This document shows, in pieces, positions 1-10,239 of a stretch of 64,000 nucleotides of DNA. Position numbers and translations under genes: made by a program. Source of the DNA: Oreohelix idahoensis (Eukaryota > Mollusca > Gastropoda > Stylommatophora > Oreohelicidae); assembly GCA_024509875.1 (NCBI GenBank), contig JAMPIV010008057.1, positions 247,886-311,885 of the forward strand, in the 5' to 3' direction. Within the stretch, counting starts at the first letter, position 1; each line of letters begins with the position of its first letter. The notes beneath the pieces were generated by a model. The model was not told where the DNA came from. It ran no database searches and saw only the letters and a program-made list of their open reading frames with translations.

Positions 1-878
1 GCCGAAGTGAGATTGGAATAATGCAATCTACGAGGGTGGAGCTGCTGAATGTCATGGATGGTGTTCTTGATATACAGGTCCAGGGCATGAGAGGCTCCAG
101 GTTTAGGTGTCAAGGGAGGTTTAGTAGAGTCAGAAAAGCGTGCGAAGATGTCTGATTCAGCCTGAGACTGCGGAGTGCTGTCTTCCTCTCTAAAATAGAG
201 CTTCAGCCTCATGCGACGGTGAAACCGATGAACATCCTGGAGGAGATTGTATTGGTCTAGGGTCGAACGAAGAGGAACAAATTTTAAGCCCTTACTAAGA
301 ACAGAGCGCTCTCCCTCAGAGAGGGGTAGATCTGGGGGGATGCAGACTACCTGAGTGCATGATGGAGTGGAGGATGGAGGGGTAGCTTTGGGGATAGGGA
401 TGAGACGGGATAGTTTATGGTGTTTAGACGTGGAAAGGAACTCATGCAGCTGCCGGTTCAGTGTGTGAATAGTGGTGCGTATCATAGAATAGAAAGGGAA
501 GTTGTTGGAGGTGAGACAACGTAAGCGAAGCAGAAGCTGGGTCTGTTGGGCACTGAGGTCTGATAAAAGGCGGGAGTGACTGGCGGCCACTACGAGCATA
601 CGTTGAAAGCCACATCTGGTCTCAATTCGTTGTAGGAGACGTTGTTCCCTAGGATTGAGTATACAAGCAGATGGATGAAAATTGGAAGAAAATCCATTAG
701 GAAGAATTTTATGGTGGAGGCAGGTGTGAATAAAATGGAGATGAGAGGTGAATCTAGTTTTCTTGAAAGTGACGAACGCAAAGTCAATAGCGACACGGGA
801 AATATCAGGAGGTAGGGTGCTAAAGCTGGTGGTAACCGACACACGGAGAGAGTTGATAAAATATTTCAGAGAGGGCAT
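1..878 (-). CDS. Penelope-like element ORF, N-terminal part (copy 1, runs off window)
   Basis: This is the N-terminal portion of a Penelope-like retroelement (PLE) polyprotein. It reads from an ATG at 876-878 leftward to the window edge and is nearly identical to the region 3519-4395. The conserved N-terminal core just before the RT is in frame here, including a stretch reading RRMRLKLYFREED at about 180-215. The G run that breaks copy 2 has six Gs here (334-339), and copy 2's 2-base deletion is absent. I saw no stop while comparing, but the ORF cannot be followed past position 1. PLE proteins prime at DNA ends or nicks and normally carry an RT and a GIY-YIG endonuclease; only the pre-RT region lies in the window for this copy. 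Confidence 0.65.
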   Translation of the reverse strand, partial: MPSLKYFINSLRVSVTTSFSTLPPDISRVAIDFAFVTFKKTRFTSHLHFIHTCLHHKILPNGFSSNFHPSACILNPREQRLLQRIETRCGFQRMLVVAASHSRLLSDLSAQQTQLLLRLRCLTSNNFPFYSMIRTTIHTLNRQLHEFLSTSKHHKLSRLIPIPKATPPSSTPSCTQVVCIPPDLPLSEGERSVLSKGLKFVPLRSTLDQYNLLQDVHRFHRRMRLKLYFREEDSTPQSQAESDIFARFSDSTKPPLTPKPGASHALDLYIKNTIHDIQQLHPRRLHYSNLTS

Positions 879-1224
879 AGTGGGGAAAAGTAAAACGTCC
901 AGAAAATAAAAAACGTAAAATATGAAATAAATAAAATATAAAACGCTAAATGAAAATAGAGATTAATGAAACAATAAATAAATAGGGTAGATTGCGGTAA
1001 TATAAGGTATGAAGGAAGAATAGGGAAATACGAAAATAAATAAGTAGGCCTAAATAGGATATAAAATACTGAGAAAAGGAGATAGGATAGATCAGGGAGA
1101 TAAGCAGGATAGGTAGATAGAAATACGAGATAACAGAGACACGGTGCAGTCAAAAAATATATATATATAATCGAGGAAGTGGAGGGGAACTGCGGTAAGA
1201 CGTGGAATACAATGGATGGGTTTG
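1..1224 (-). repeat. Direct repeat unit 1 of tandem PLE (pairs with 3519-4739)
   Basis: Positions 1-1224 align almost base for base with 3519-4739. The shared sequence ends at tttg (1221-1224 and 4736-4739), after which the two diverge. Read on the minus strand, the repeat begins with an AT-rich untranslated leader (879-1224) followed by the ORF start, so it is the 5' part of two successive PLE copies in head-to-tail order. This arrangement is typical of PLEs and is often called a pseudo-LTR. Confidence 0.85.
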
Positions 1225-1666
1225 AAAAAAAATCGAAAAAAGGTAATTCGTCTTACGAGGACAAAAGACAAAGAAAATAGTCTACGTTACGGCCACAAGG
1301 CCTTCGTCAGGAAAGGAAAGAAAGTGAAGGCTAGATAGGACACATAAAAACTAAATAAAATAAAAACTGGGTACTTCCCTGAAGGCAAGAACCGAAATTC
1401 TATCAAAATCGCTGTCTGTTGATGAGCGCGTGGCTGAACAGAAAGTGACTTCCGCCGCCGGATGTACATAATACATACTAAGAAACTAAAAAACGAAACC
1501 GGACAATAAACTACCCAACGTGATAAAAGTGGGGACTGGAAATAGAAGAGGACAGAATGAGTGGGAGATAAATAAATATGAAATAAAAAAATGTATATGG
1601 CATACAAATAGAAGAATAGGATAAGAGTGGAAAGAGTAAAATAGAGCAAGAGAGGAAAGGGTGACC
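1225..1666 (-). other. PLE 3' noncoding region and junction to next copy
   Basis: This stretch lies downstream of the PLE stop codon at 1667 and upstream of the next copy's leader. It is AT-rich, has no convincing ORF, and contains the hammerhead-like core at 1286-1310. It is absent beside the other repeat unit: sequence after 4739 is unrelated. Confidence 0.6.
1286..1310 (-). ncRNA. Hammerhead-ribozyme-like core in PLE noncoding region
   Basis: On the minus strand the motif CTGACGA (1310-1304) is followed by a GGCC / GGCC stem with a four-base loop and then GTAAC (1290-1286). The family core is CUGANGA, stem II, then GAAAC. Hammerhead motifs are established in PLE pseudo-LTRs. Here one core base differs (GTAAC rather than GAAAC), and I could not find a convincing stem I or III partner, so this is probably a decayed or inactive copy. 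Confidence 0.4.
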
Positions 1667-4395
1667 TCAGACAAAGGTGTGAAAAGTGTTGAGACCGGCT
1701 GGTTTTAGACACCCCATGCGGTGGATAAGACGGTTCTCAAGCTGTTCTCGGCTGGCAGTGTCAGAGGAGCAGGATCGGATCGCTGTGACCTGGATGTCGA
1801 TGGGACCATGGTGGTCAGGACCATTGAAGTGTATGGCAACTGGTGTGGACTTTTGCTGAGCGATGTCATTTAAGTGCTGGCTGAATCTGTCCCCAAGTCG
1901 TTTGCCTGTTTGGCCAATATAGGTTTTGAAGCAACGTTTACATATGATCGTGTAAATGACATTGCGCGATTCACACGTGAAGCTACTAGTGATGGTGTAC
2001 GTAGCCTTAGGAAAGGACACCTTCTGGGTTGAGATGACATACTTGCACGTGTTGCATCGTGTCCGACCACAGGGTAGTGTGCCAAAGTGAGTGGCATTCT
2101 CCTTTGGGAGACGGCTGTGAACAAGAAGATCCTTCAAGTTCTTGTCACGTCTATATGCCACCAAAGGTGCTTCACTGAATACTTCTTGGGTCACAGGCTC
2201 TGCTTGGAGGATAGGGAGGTGGCGGAAAAGGATCTGTTTGACAGTAGTACTGTGAGGGTGATGGGTCAAGATTAATTTGACTCTATCCGAAGTGGATTTA
2301 TGGTGAGGTTTGAGGGCCTCCTGACGAGAGATGGGGAGCACACGTTGGAGAGCAGAGGTGAGAACATGTTCTGGATAAAGTCTGTTACGGAAGAAATCCA
2401 ACATCTCATTTGCTCGTAAGTGGAAGTCATCGTCGTCTTGGCATAAACGGCGGAGGCGGAGAAGTTGTGAAAAAGGAAGGGAGTCACGACAGGCCCGAGG
2501 ATGAGAAGAGGTATACAGGAGGTAGCTGTGGGCATCTGTCGGCTTGTAGTATACTGAGGTATTAAGGCCGGAGGGCGTGATAGAAATAGTAATGTCAAGG
2601 AAGTTGACAGATACTGTGGAGACGAGGGAGGTGAACTTGATGGTGGGGTGAAAGTGGTTCACAAAGTCGATGAAGCGGTATAAATCAGTCTCAGACATAT
2701 CTGTGAGACCTATGCCATCATCGATATATCTGCGGTAAAATCCAGGGAAAGGACCGGAGTATTGTTGCCATATCTGATGCTCCAAGTGGCCCATGAATAG
2801 ACAGGCATAGCTGGGACCCATCTTCGTTCCCATGGCAACACCACTAATTTGGTCAAAAAACTGACCATTGAATTCAAAGGAATTCAGTTTAAGGACCAGT
2901 TCAGCAAGACGGAGAAGAGTGTCAGTGGATATAGAAGGGCAAGTGCGCTGGTCCAGAAAAAACCGAAGAGCTCGGAGACCATCAGAGTGGGGAATAGAGG
3001 TATACAGAGAGCAGACGTCTAGCAAGAAAAGACGGTAGGAGCGGTCTGCTGGGAGTCGGATAGAGGAGAAAGTTGTAAGAGCGTGATTGGTGTCTTTGAT
3101 GAAGGAGGGAAGATTCTCAACGATAGGCTGGAAAATGCTATCGAGGAAGTCAGAAATGTGTTCAGTAAGACAAGAACAGGCTGAGACAATAGGTCTTCCA
3201 GGGTTTTCGATCTTGTGAATTTTGGGGAGCATGTAGAATACAGGCTTGCCCAAAGAGCTGTCATGAATCCTAAGATGAGATGCTTCGGGAGGAAGATCAT
3301 TACTAGTGATAAGCTGTTTAATAGTGTTGTGTACAATGCGATTGTTAGAGACAGTCGCATCGCTGGTCCGGGACCTGTAAAAAGAGCCATTGGTCAACTG
3401 GTTTTTACCTTCACTTAGGTACAAGTCCTTCTGCCAGGCGACAATGGCTCCTCCCTTGTCAGCCGGTTTGATGACAATGTCGTCTCTACGGCGAAGAAGG
3501 GAGAGAGCACTAGACTCTGCCGAAGTGAGATTGGAATAATGCAATCTACGAGGGCGGAGCTGCTGAATGTCATGGATGGTGTTCTTGATATACAGGTCCA
3601 GGGCATGAGAGGCTCCAGGTTTAGGTGTCAAGGGAGGTTTAGTAGAGTCAGAAAAGCGTGCGAAGATGTCGGATTCAGCCTGAGACTGCGGAGTGGTCTT
3701 CCTTTCTAAAATGGAGGTTCAGCCTCATGCGACGGTGAAACCGATGAACATCCTGGAGGAGATTGTATTGGTCTAGGGTCGGACGAAGAGGAACAAATTT
3801 TAAGCCCTTACTAAGAACAGAGCGATCTCCCTCAGAGAGGGGTAGATCTGGGGGGGATGCAGACTACCTGAGTGCATGATGGAGTGGAGGATGGAGGGGT
3901 AGCTTTGGGGATAGGGATGAGACGGGATAGTTTATGGTGTTTAGACGTGGAAAGGAACTCATGCAGCTGCCGGTTCAGTGTGTGGATAGTGGTGCGTATC
4001 ATAGAATAGAAAGGGAAGTTGTTGGAGGTGAGACAACGTAAGCGAAGCAGAAGCTGGGTCTGTTGGGCACTGAGGTCTGATAAAAGGCGGGAGTGACTGG
4101 CGGCCACTACACGCATACGTTGAAAGCCACATCTGGTCTCAATTCGTTGTAGGAGACGTTGTTCCCTAGGATTGAGTGTACCAGCAGATGGATGAAAATT
4201 GGAAGAAAATCCATTAGGAAGAATTTTGTGGTGGAGGCAGGTGTGAATAAAGTGGAGATGAGAGGTGAATCTAGTTTTCTTGAAAGTGACGAACGCAAAG
4301 TCAATAGCGACACGGGATATATCAGGAGGTAGGGTGCTAAAGCTGGTGGTAACCGACACACGGAGAGAGTTGATAAAATATTTCAGAGAGGGCAT
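1667..4395 (-). pseudogene. Penelope-like reverse transcriptase with GIY-YIG endonuclease (copy 2, frameshifted)
   Basis: This is a nearly full-length PLE ORF. The ATG at 4393-4395 opens an N-terminal domain that shifts frame at a run of seven Gs (3850-3856; six in copy 1). A 2-base deletion near 3695 follows relative to copy 1. From about 3697 down to 1667 the frame is open. It carries the PLE signatures KPADKGG, PVFYMLPKIHK, GVAMGTKMGPS and the catalytic YIDD. A cysteine cluster, CGRTRCNTC, leads into a C-terminal GIY-YIG-type nuclease (YTIICKRC...YIGQTGKRLGDRF). The family copies RNA into nicked DNA or chromosome ends. With two frameshifts this copy cannot make one protein as assembled. 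The identification is secure; whether the breaks are biological is open. Confidence 0.9.
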
Positions 4396-4739
4396 AGTGG
4401 GGAAAAGTAAAACGTCCAGAAAATAAAAAACGTAAAATATGAAATAAATAAAATATAAAACGCTAAATGAAAATAGAGATTAATGAAACAATAAATAAAT
4501 AGGGTAGATTGCGGTAATATAAGGTATGAAGGAAGAATAGGGAAATACGAAAATAAATAAGTAGGCCTAAATAGGATATAAAATACAGAGAAAAGGAGAT
4601 ATGATAGATCAGGGAGATAAGCAGGATAGGTAGATAGAGATACGAGATAACAGAGACACGGTGCAGTCAAAAAATATATATATAATCGAGGAAGTGGAGG
4701 GGAACTGCGGTAAGACGTGGAATACAATGGATGGGTTTG
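3519..4739 (-). repeat. Direct repeat unit 2 of tandem PLE
   Basis: This unit matches 1-1224 with scattered substitutions and three noted indels: seven Gs instead of six, a 2-base deletion near 3695, and a shorter (TA)n at 4674-4684. It holds the AT-rich leader 4396-4739 and the first part of the PLE ORF. The right end is abrupt at 4739. Confidence 0.85.
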
Positions 4740-4740
4740 G

Positions 4741-4905
4741 TACCTTGAGATAGAAGCATCATTATCCTTCTATCTACAACTCTGCCAAGAGTAATCTTGT
4801 GCGAAGGTACACCGTTGAAGACCCATATTAGATACTCTTAAGTATTGGCCACTGGTGGACCACTACAGCAGAGCTAAGGGGAGGCAATCCTAGACAGTGG
4901 ATCTG
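4741..4905 (-). repeat. Dispersed repeat, partner of 54232-54350
   Basis: The reverse complement of 54232-54350 matches this stretch, including the shared pieces TCTGCCAAGAGTAATCTTG and ATTAGATACTCTT. At the partner site the repeat abuts a (TA)n array. It has no ORF. It could be a SINE body or a LINE 3' tail; I cannot name the family. Confidence 0.6.
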
Positions 4906-5205
4906 TTTAGTTCAGCCACCTTATCAGCCTACCCTTTGTGTGTGGTTCCCCTTCCCATAAAGGATATCAGCTCTAATACAAGACAGAAGTGTAGGTAGAA
5001 GAAACTTCAGTGTTTCCTTTTTATAAAATTTCCTACTTGATTGTTTTTTCCACCTTATCCAAGTAGACATAAAATTCTTATCACAAATTTCTACTCTACA
5101 TGATGTTAATGACATTTGGTTATTTGCAAGAGTAGTTTTCTTCCCTACTTAAAACTAATAAAAAATAAAAATAAAAATATTTTAAACACAGGCTGTTAAT
5201 GCACT
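4906..5205. other. No recognisable feature
   Basis: This 300-bp spacer lies between the dispersed repeat and the LINE tail. It is AT-rich, with a short A-rich tract at 5160-5185. No coding or repeat signal is recognised. Confidence 0.5.
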
Positions 5206-6520
5206 ATAATAATAATAGCCCCTTCAGTCATAACTGACTATGGGAATGCGCCCCTGAGGTGACAGCCCTCAGCTGCTTATTTTCCTGGTGCTCCTTTCGA
5301 CGTTTTCTCCTCACCTCTGCTTCTTGTGTGAGCCTCTCTTCGCCCAATCTGAGGTGGCGCCGTAAATAGCATCGCCACTTAGTGCGATCGGCAGCTTCAT
5401 CCTCCCATGTTGCTGGATCCATGTCCAGTGCCCTCATATCTCTCTTGCACACATCTTTGAACCTCAGCTGTGGTCGCCCAACTGTTCTCTTGCCATCTGC
5501 TAATTGTCCGTAGAAGATATCTTTTGGGATGCGACCATCATCCATGCGGCGAACATGGCCAAGCCAGCGAAGTCTGCGCTGTCTAAGAAGCGTATACATA
5601 CTTTGAAGGCCAGCACGTGACAACACCTCGACATTTGTCACTTTATCTTTCCACGAGATGCCGAGGATGCGGCGTAGACACCGCAAATGGAAGGTATTGA
5701 GCCTTCTTTCTTGCTTAGCATAGGTCGTCCAGGTCTCGCTGCCATATAGGAGTGTGCTGGTGACGCAGGCATTATATACCGCAGCTTTGGTCTTCATTGT
5801 GAGTTTAGAGTTTCCCCAAACACGCGATGTGAGGCGGGCAAAGGTAGCTGCAGCTTTGCCAATGCGGCTGTCGATTTCTGTATCCAGTGAGAGTTTGTCA
5901 TTGATGGTAGACCCTAGGTATGTGAAGTGGTGCACCACTGCCAATTCATAGTTATCGATAGTGATAACTGGTGCAGCACCCACATCCTGACTCAGCACAT
6001 TCGTTTTCTTTAGACTTATTGTGAGGCCAAAGTCCTTGCATGCTTTAGTGAAGCGATTCATCAAGCTCTGAAGCTCCTGTTGGCTTTGAGTGACGACTGC
6101 AGCATCATCAGCGAACAACAAGTCTCTTATAGTGACCCTTCTGATTTTTGTTTTTGCCTTCAGCCTTGAAAGATTAAACAGACGGCCATCTGACCTAGTG
6201 TGAAGGCATATTCCTTCAGTTGCATCTCTGAATGCATGTTTCAAGTGTAAGGCAAAGAAGATTCCGAAGAGGGTCGGAGCCAGAACACAGCCTTGTTTAA
6301 CGCCACTTCGTATATCAAAGGGCTGTGACGTGCTTCCAGCATATTGGACTGTTCCCTTCATGCCGTCATGGAATGACTTTATCATTTCCAGCATTTTAGA
6401 AGGGCAGCCTATTTTCAGGAGGATTTTAAAGAGTCCATCCCTACTAACCAGGTCGAATGCTTTTGTGAGGTATATAAAGGCGATAAAGCCACAAATAATT
6501 TTCGACGAGTTTATAGCTTG
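5206..6520 (-). mobile_element. 5'-truncated LINE (RTE/CR1-like non-LTR retrotransposon)
   Basis: This is a minus-strand LINE 3' part. Its 3' end is the (ATT)n-like tail at about 5206-5216. Upstream the RT frame can be followed beyond its first Met to about 6520, where FIYLTKAFDLVSRDGLF (RT motif A region) is readable. The element is cut off before the fingers and endonuclease. A 40-bp copy of the same 3' end occurs at 16095-16136. Confidence 0.85.
5228..6394 (-). CDS. LINE reverse transcriptase, C-terminal part
   Basis: This 388-codon open frame carries non-LTR RT motifs in order: GVKQGCVLAPTLF (motif B), LLFADDAAVV (catalytic ADD), YLGSTI, YGSETWT, and a C-terminal RWLGHVRRMDDGRIP thumb/tail signature. 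The first codon is an internal Met; the frame continues upstream into motif A, so the true start is lost by truncation. There is no C-terminal zinc finger, unlike the LINE at 33.2 kb. The protein would copy element RNA at a nicked target, but without the endonuclease and fingers this fragment is not functional. The frame is otherwise undamaged, suggesting a young copy. Confidence 0.9.
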   Translation of the reverse strand: MLEMIKSFHDGMKGTVQYAGSTSQPFDIRSGVKQGCVLAPTLFGIFFALHLKHAFRDATEGICLHTRSDGRLFNLSRLKAKTKIRRVTIRDLLFADDAAVVTQSQQELQSLMNRFTKACKDFGLTISLKKTNVLSQDVGAAPVITIDNYELAVVHHFTYLGSTINDKLSLDTEIDSRIGKAAATFARLTSRVWGNSKLTMKTKAAVYNACVTSTLLYGSETWTTYAKQERRLNTFHLRCLRRILGISWKDKVTNVEVLSRAGLQSMYTLLRQRRLRWLGHVRRMDDGRIPKDIFYGQLADGKRTVGRPQLRFKDVCKRDMRALDMDPATWEDEAADRTKWRCYLRRHLRLGEERLTQEAEVRRKRRKEHQENKQLRAVTSGAHSHSQL

Positions 6521-6576
6521 CAGTCAAAAAATGTAACATCAAATTGACAAAAAGCGTAGAAACTGGAACGGGACGC

Positions 6577-6640
6577 AACCATGTTTCACTCCTGGAACTT
6601 AACTGTAGTGCGAGAGGCGCTCTAACCGCTTAGCCAATAG
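6577..6640 (-). repeat. SINE head fragment, inverted
   Basis: The reverse complement holds a tRNA-like A-box stretch, GGCTAAGCGGTTAGAGCGCC. It lies directly head-to-head with the plus-strand SINE that begins at about 6641. Only the promoter end is visible. Confidence 0.5.
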
Positions 6641-6915
6641 GACGATTGGCAGAGTGGTTAGAGCACTGGTCTCTCGCGTCAAAGGTGCCGGGTTCGAATC
6701 ACGGTACCGACACGCTCTAGACTACCTAGCTGTAAATAGGTACCTGACTCTGCTCTTTTATTTAGGGAAGGTAAAGGCTGCAAGGAAGGGCACTGGTCAC
6801 CCCACCTCTCGATGCTTGACCAAGTATGGTGAAATCTCTAACACTTCGCTCCCTATGTCAGTATCTCATATGGGACGACCTTGACCTCTCGGGCGTCACC
6901 ATGCCCTGTAGCCAG
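6641..6915 (+). mobile_element. tRNA-derived SINE
   Basis: A pol III A box (TGGCAGAGTGGTTAGAGCAC, about 6647-6666) and B box (GGTTCGAATC, about 6691) are followed by a non-tRNA body that reappears in reverse at 22028-22194. SINEs use LINE machinery in trans. The head cannot be a working tRNA gene because the acceptor stem does not close and a long body follows. Confidence 0.75.
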
Positions 6916-7526
6916 CTCTGCTGTTGAGTGCATGTGACGCTAGTAGATTGTACTGCTTTCTAACGATGTATCCGTACATTTAATTTTCTCTCTCTTCATA
7001 TTGCTAATTCGGTGATTGTTCCAATCAACTTCCTTATCCTGTCGTTTCCATTCTATCTTTTATGTTGAAGTTTCCATTCTATCTCTTATGGCCACATCTT
7101 GCCTATGATAATCTGACATGATGAGATCGTGTCCGGTTCTTTTGTATAAGCAGAACAGGTATTTTGTGATGCCCAAACTATTTCTATTTTGTTTCTTAAA
7201 AGGTAGATAGGCTTAATATTTTTTGAAATGCCTCTATTATAGACAAGAAAGGGCTAACGAAATAATTCTCAATGATTTGAGGACTCCATTTTAAAAACTA
7301 AATAGTGATTTTTTTAAGTAAACAAATCTTCACATGTTCATTCAATGGAAGTGGGAAATTACGAATTTAAAATCTCGTAAATGAGAATAGTTCAAATGAT
7401 CATGATCTGACTCAATTTTTTTATAAAATATCTGGTCTTCCCAATTTGCTTCGATCTTTTCTGTTAATAACTTAACAGAACTTGTTAAAATTACTCTAGA
7501 TAAAGTAACAGCCTTGCTAATCAATA
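6916..7526. other. No recognisable feature
   Basis: AT-rich spacer with two near-copies of ttccattctatc at about 7045 and 7070. No ORF or known repeat recognised. Confidence 0.5.
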
Positions 7527-7528
7527 TA

Positions 7529-7571
7529 CAAGGGGCGTTCATAAAGTAATGCACCACATCGTTTTTCTCAG
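7529..7571 (+). repeat. mariner left terminal inverted repeat
   Basis: Begins CAAGGGGCGTTC and ends GTTTTTCTCAG. It pairs with the reverse complement of 8811-8853, which begins CGAGGGGCGTTC. It is the transposase binding end. Confidence 0.9.
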
Positions 7572-7688
7572 CTAATAATAAAGATAGAAACATGAAATTT
7601 TGCACACTTTAAATATGGCTTGTGCCAATTGTGTGCACCAAATTGCACCGTAACCGGCCAAAAAATACGGCTGCCCTAAACCGTTGAA

Positions 7689-8742
7689 ATGGAGCGTGTT
7701 AGCAACTTGCGTTATAAGCATCGAATTGTGATAGAATTTCTCGTTGCAGAGAAGGATACTGTTGTGAACATTCACAAGCGTTTATATGATGTGTATGGAA
7801 GTTTTGCAGTCGACAGGAGTACAGTCAGTCGCTGGGTTCAGTGAATCAAAGATTCAGGAAGTGGGGATACGGCCGTGCTGTGGACGTCCTGCCACAGCCA
7901 CAAACGCAGAAATGTTGAAATGCGCTGAGGGCATTATTCTTACTGATAGGCGAACCACTACTCAACAATTGGTCTTACAGCTGTCAGTCAGCATTGGTAG
8001 TGCAAATGCAGTTATAACCACTCTCGGATTTTCTAAGGTTTGCGCAAGATGGGTTCCTGGAAGTCTCACAAATGACCACCGATTGCAAAGGAAAGCAATT
8101 TCTTCTGAATTGTTGGAGCGTTTCAATGCTGATGGAGATAACTTTTTGGCTAAGATCGTTACAGGTGACGAAACCTGGGCACATCATTTTGAACCTGTGG
8201 CAAAAAGACAGTCAATGGAGTGGCATCATCTGCAATCACCACGAAGAAAGAAATTCAAGACAATTCCTTCAGCTGGAAAGATCATGATCACTGTTTTTTG
8301 GGACATTGAAGGTGTGATTCTTGTGGACGTTATGCCAAGAGGAGAGAGAATCAATTCGCAAGCTTACATTAAGACATTGAAAAAACTCAATCAACGTTTT
8401 CGCAGAGTTAAGCCGCACAAGAATCCAGCAGACCTGTTTCTCCTTCACGACAATGCGTGCCCTCACACAAGTCTGGCAACACGGGAAGCAATCACCAAAT
8501 TGGATTGGACTGTACTACCCCATCCACCCTATAGTCCCGATTTGGCACCCTCTGATTTTCATCTATTTGGTCCACTTAAAGATGCACTCCGTGGGACAAG
8601 GTTTGAAGATGATGAAAGAGTGAATCACGCAGCGAAGAAATGGCTACATGATCAAGACAAAATCTGGTACGGGCTAGGAATACATGCACTTGTTTTGCGC
8701 TGGCATAAAGCCGTACAAGTTGATGGGGATTATGTTGAATAA
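7689..8742 (+). pseudogene. mariner transposase (disabled)
   Basis: The ATG at 7689 opens the DNA-binding N-terminus, with an HTH-like stretch ending DRSTVSRWVQ, which meets a TGA at 7842. The rest is read mainly in another frame (7786-8742) and includes WVPGSLT, TGDETWAHHFEP (first Asp), HDNACPHTS (second Asp) and PPYSPDLAPSDFHLFGPLK (third Asp), the D,D34D mariner catalytic set, ending DGDYVE. So there is a nonsense codon plus a frameshift in the first third; the catalytic residues remain. The family's length is about 345 aa and this copy spans it. It cannot make active transposase, but its ends could still be mobilised in trans. Confidence 0.9.
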
Positions 8743-8810
8743 TACCGATGTTTACATGACATATCCATGTATATTGTGTATAAATTTCATGCTTTTTGAA
8801 TAAACAGCTC

Positions 8811-8853
8811 CTGAGAAAAACGATGTGCTGCATTACTTTCTGAACGCCCCTCG
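8811..8853 (-). repeat. mariner right terminal inverted repeat
   Basis: Reverse complement of the left end with few mismatches, followed by TA at 8854-8855. Confidence 0.9.
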
Positions 8854-8855
8854 TA

Positions 8856-9330
8856 TATATTTAAGAACTTGTCGGAATGGCACAGGATAGAAAAACCTGA
8901 CGTGAACTTGTTGAATCGTGTACTCCACGGAGTATCGAAGCCGTAATTATAATGCTAACAATGCATTTGCCTCATTCGAGGAGTAAAGATAATTTTGCTT
9001 TTTCATGCTGATTTTATTAACATTGTCCCAATGATTACACAGTTTATTTAGAATGGGATAAAGTTTCCAGCTGTTTTCCAGTTACGACCATATTTGACCT
9101 AATGCCCTGCTGATTGTTGATAATTGCAATCACTTTGGTTTCTTCCACCCTGACCTCCATTCTCTAGCTCTGGCACTGGTGCCAGTGGCCGTGATGAGGT
9201 TAACAAGCTTTTTTTCTTCTTCAATTGGACAATCCATGTTATCACAAAACCTCTGATTGATTATTGGTTGACCTCTTCTACTAACTGTTAAATAAAACCA
9301 CACATCATAAAAGGACGAGAAGTAATAGGC
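8856..9330. other. No recognisable feature
   Basis: AT-rich sequence without a supported gene. A minus-strand open frame at 9130-9345 has no recognised motif. Confidence 0.5.
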
Positions 9331-9473
9331 ACTCAAGAGATTCAATCCGGATCAACTAACGTGACGCCGTCGCACCGCTTAGATAAATGAGCGTTTTCAG
9401 GTAAACGACCAACTAAGCACAGCGGATCGATCACATTGTTGAACCTTGGTCGAATTTACTGAGTGCCTATTAG
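9331..9473. mobile_element. Candidate MITE-like inverted-repeat element
   Basis: The motif TAATAGGCACTCA (about 9332-9344) recurs inverted as TGAGTGCCTATTA (about 9459-9471), with further partial pairing inside. The unit is about 140 bp, noncoding and GC-richer in its centre. No clear target duplication was identified, so the call is tentative. Confidence 0.4.
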
Positions 9474-9675
9474 TTCTAGTTAATTTCTGTTGTCTTCTGT
9501 CATCCTCTTTTTTTTTCTTTCATTCTTACAGGTGACTACAATTTAATTTTGTACTAAATATGTTTAAATGATGTACATTGCGTCTGACATTTTGCGCTCA
9601 AAAAACAAACAAACAAACAAACAAAGATGCCCAGTGATGACGATTACACCACACATCACCGTCTTACTCCATTGG

Positions 9676-9846
9676 TTTTACGGAACCATTCTCTTAGAAC
9701 GGAACCATTCTCTTAGTACGGAACCATTCTCTTAGAACGGAACCATTCTCTTAGAACGGAACCATTCTCTTAGAACGGAACCATTCTCTTAGTACGGAAC
9801 CATTCTCTTAGAACGGAACCATTCTCTTAGTACGGAACCATTCTCT
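9676..9846 (+). repeat. 19-bp minisatellite, about nine copies
   Basis: Unit cggaaccattctcttagaa, alternating between ...agaa and ...agta variants. Tandem and nearly perfect. Confidence 0.95.
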
Positions 9847-10239
9847 GAGTATTCCAGTAATAAAAACCACAAATGAACATTTACAAAATAGAAATGATGA
9901 GATGGTTTAGCTTTGGTTTGGCTTTTAAGGTCTATCTTCATTGCATACGGAGAACTCCATCAGTGCCACGATGTCCTCCCTTAGGTCACACAAGGAGAAT
10001 CTCAGGACAATGCGCAAACTCCGTAGCACCGGCGAGGATCCCAGTGTGTGTATACAAGAATATTTTTGTGATGAGAAGGAAAAACATTTATATAGAACAG
10101 TTAAACTGCTTGTAAGAGTGATTATTCTGGCGATTTTTGCCGCCATTACTTTCATAGCAAAAAATTCTTATCAAGAAACCGCAGATACAACGGAACATTA
10201 CAAAATCAGCAAATGAATATATTTAATCTAAATAAAAAT

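Larger units (their letters stand above)
7529..8853 (+). mobile_element. mariner transposon
   Basis: This 1,325-bp element has about 43-bp terminal inverted repeats (7529-7571 and 8811-8853) differing at only a few positions, and TA target duplications at 7527-7528 and 8854-8855. It encodes a mariner-type transposase with several inactivating changes. Mariner elements move by cut-and-paste into TA. The size is typical of the family, so the element is full length though inactive. Confidence 0.93.

Noticed and set aside
590..844. Separate minus-strand protein within the PLE repeat
   Set aside because: A shadow frame of the PLE N-terminal ORF; it appears at the same offset in the second copy (4107-4361) without any motif.
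6647..6720. Functional tRNA gene
   Set aside because: A and B boxes are good, but the acceptor and anticodon stems do not close and the sequence continues into a SINE body found elsewhere. The same reasoning applies at 35796-35870.
9676..9846. CRISPR-like array
   Set aside because: Regular repeats but no unique spacers; a simple minisatellite. The arrays at 32126-32950 and 58152-59004 were rejected for the same reason.
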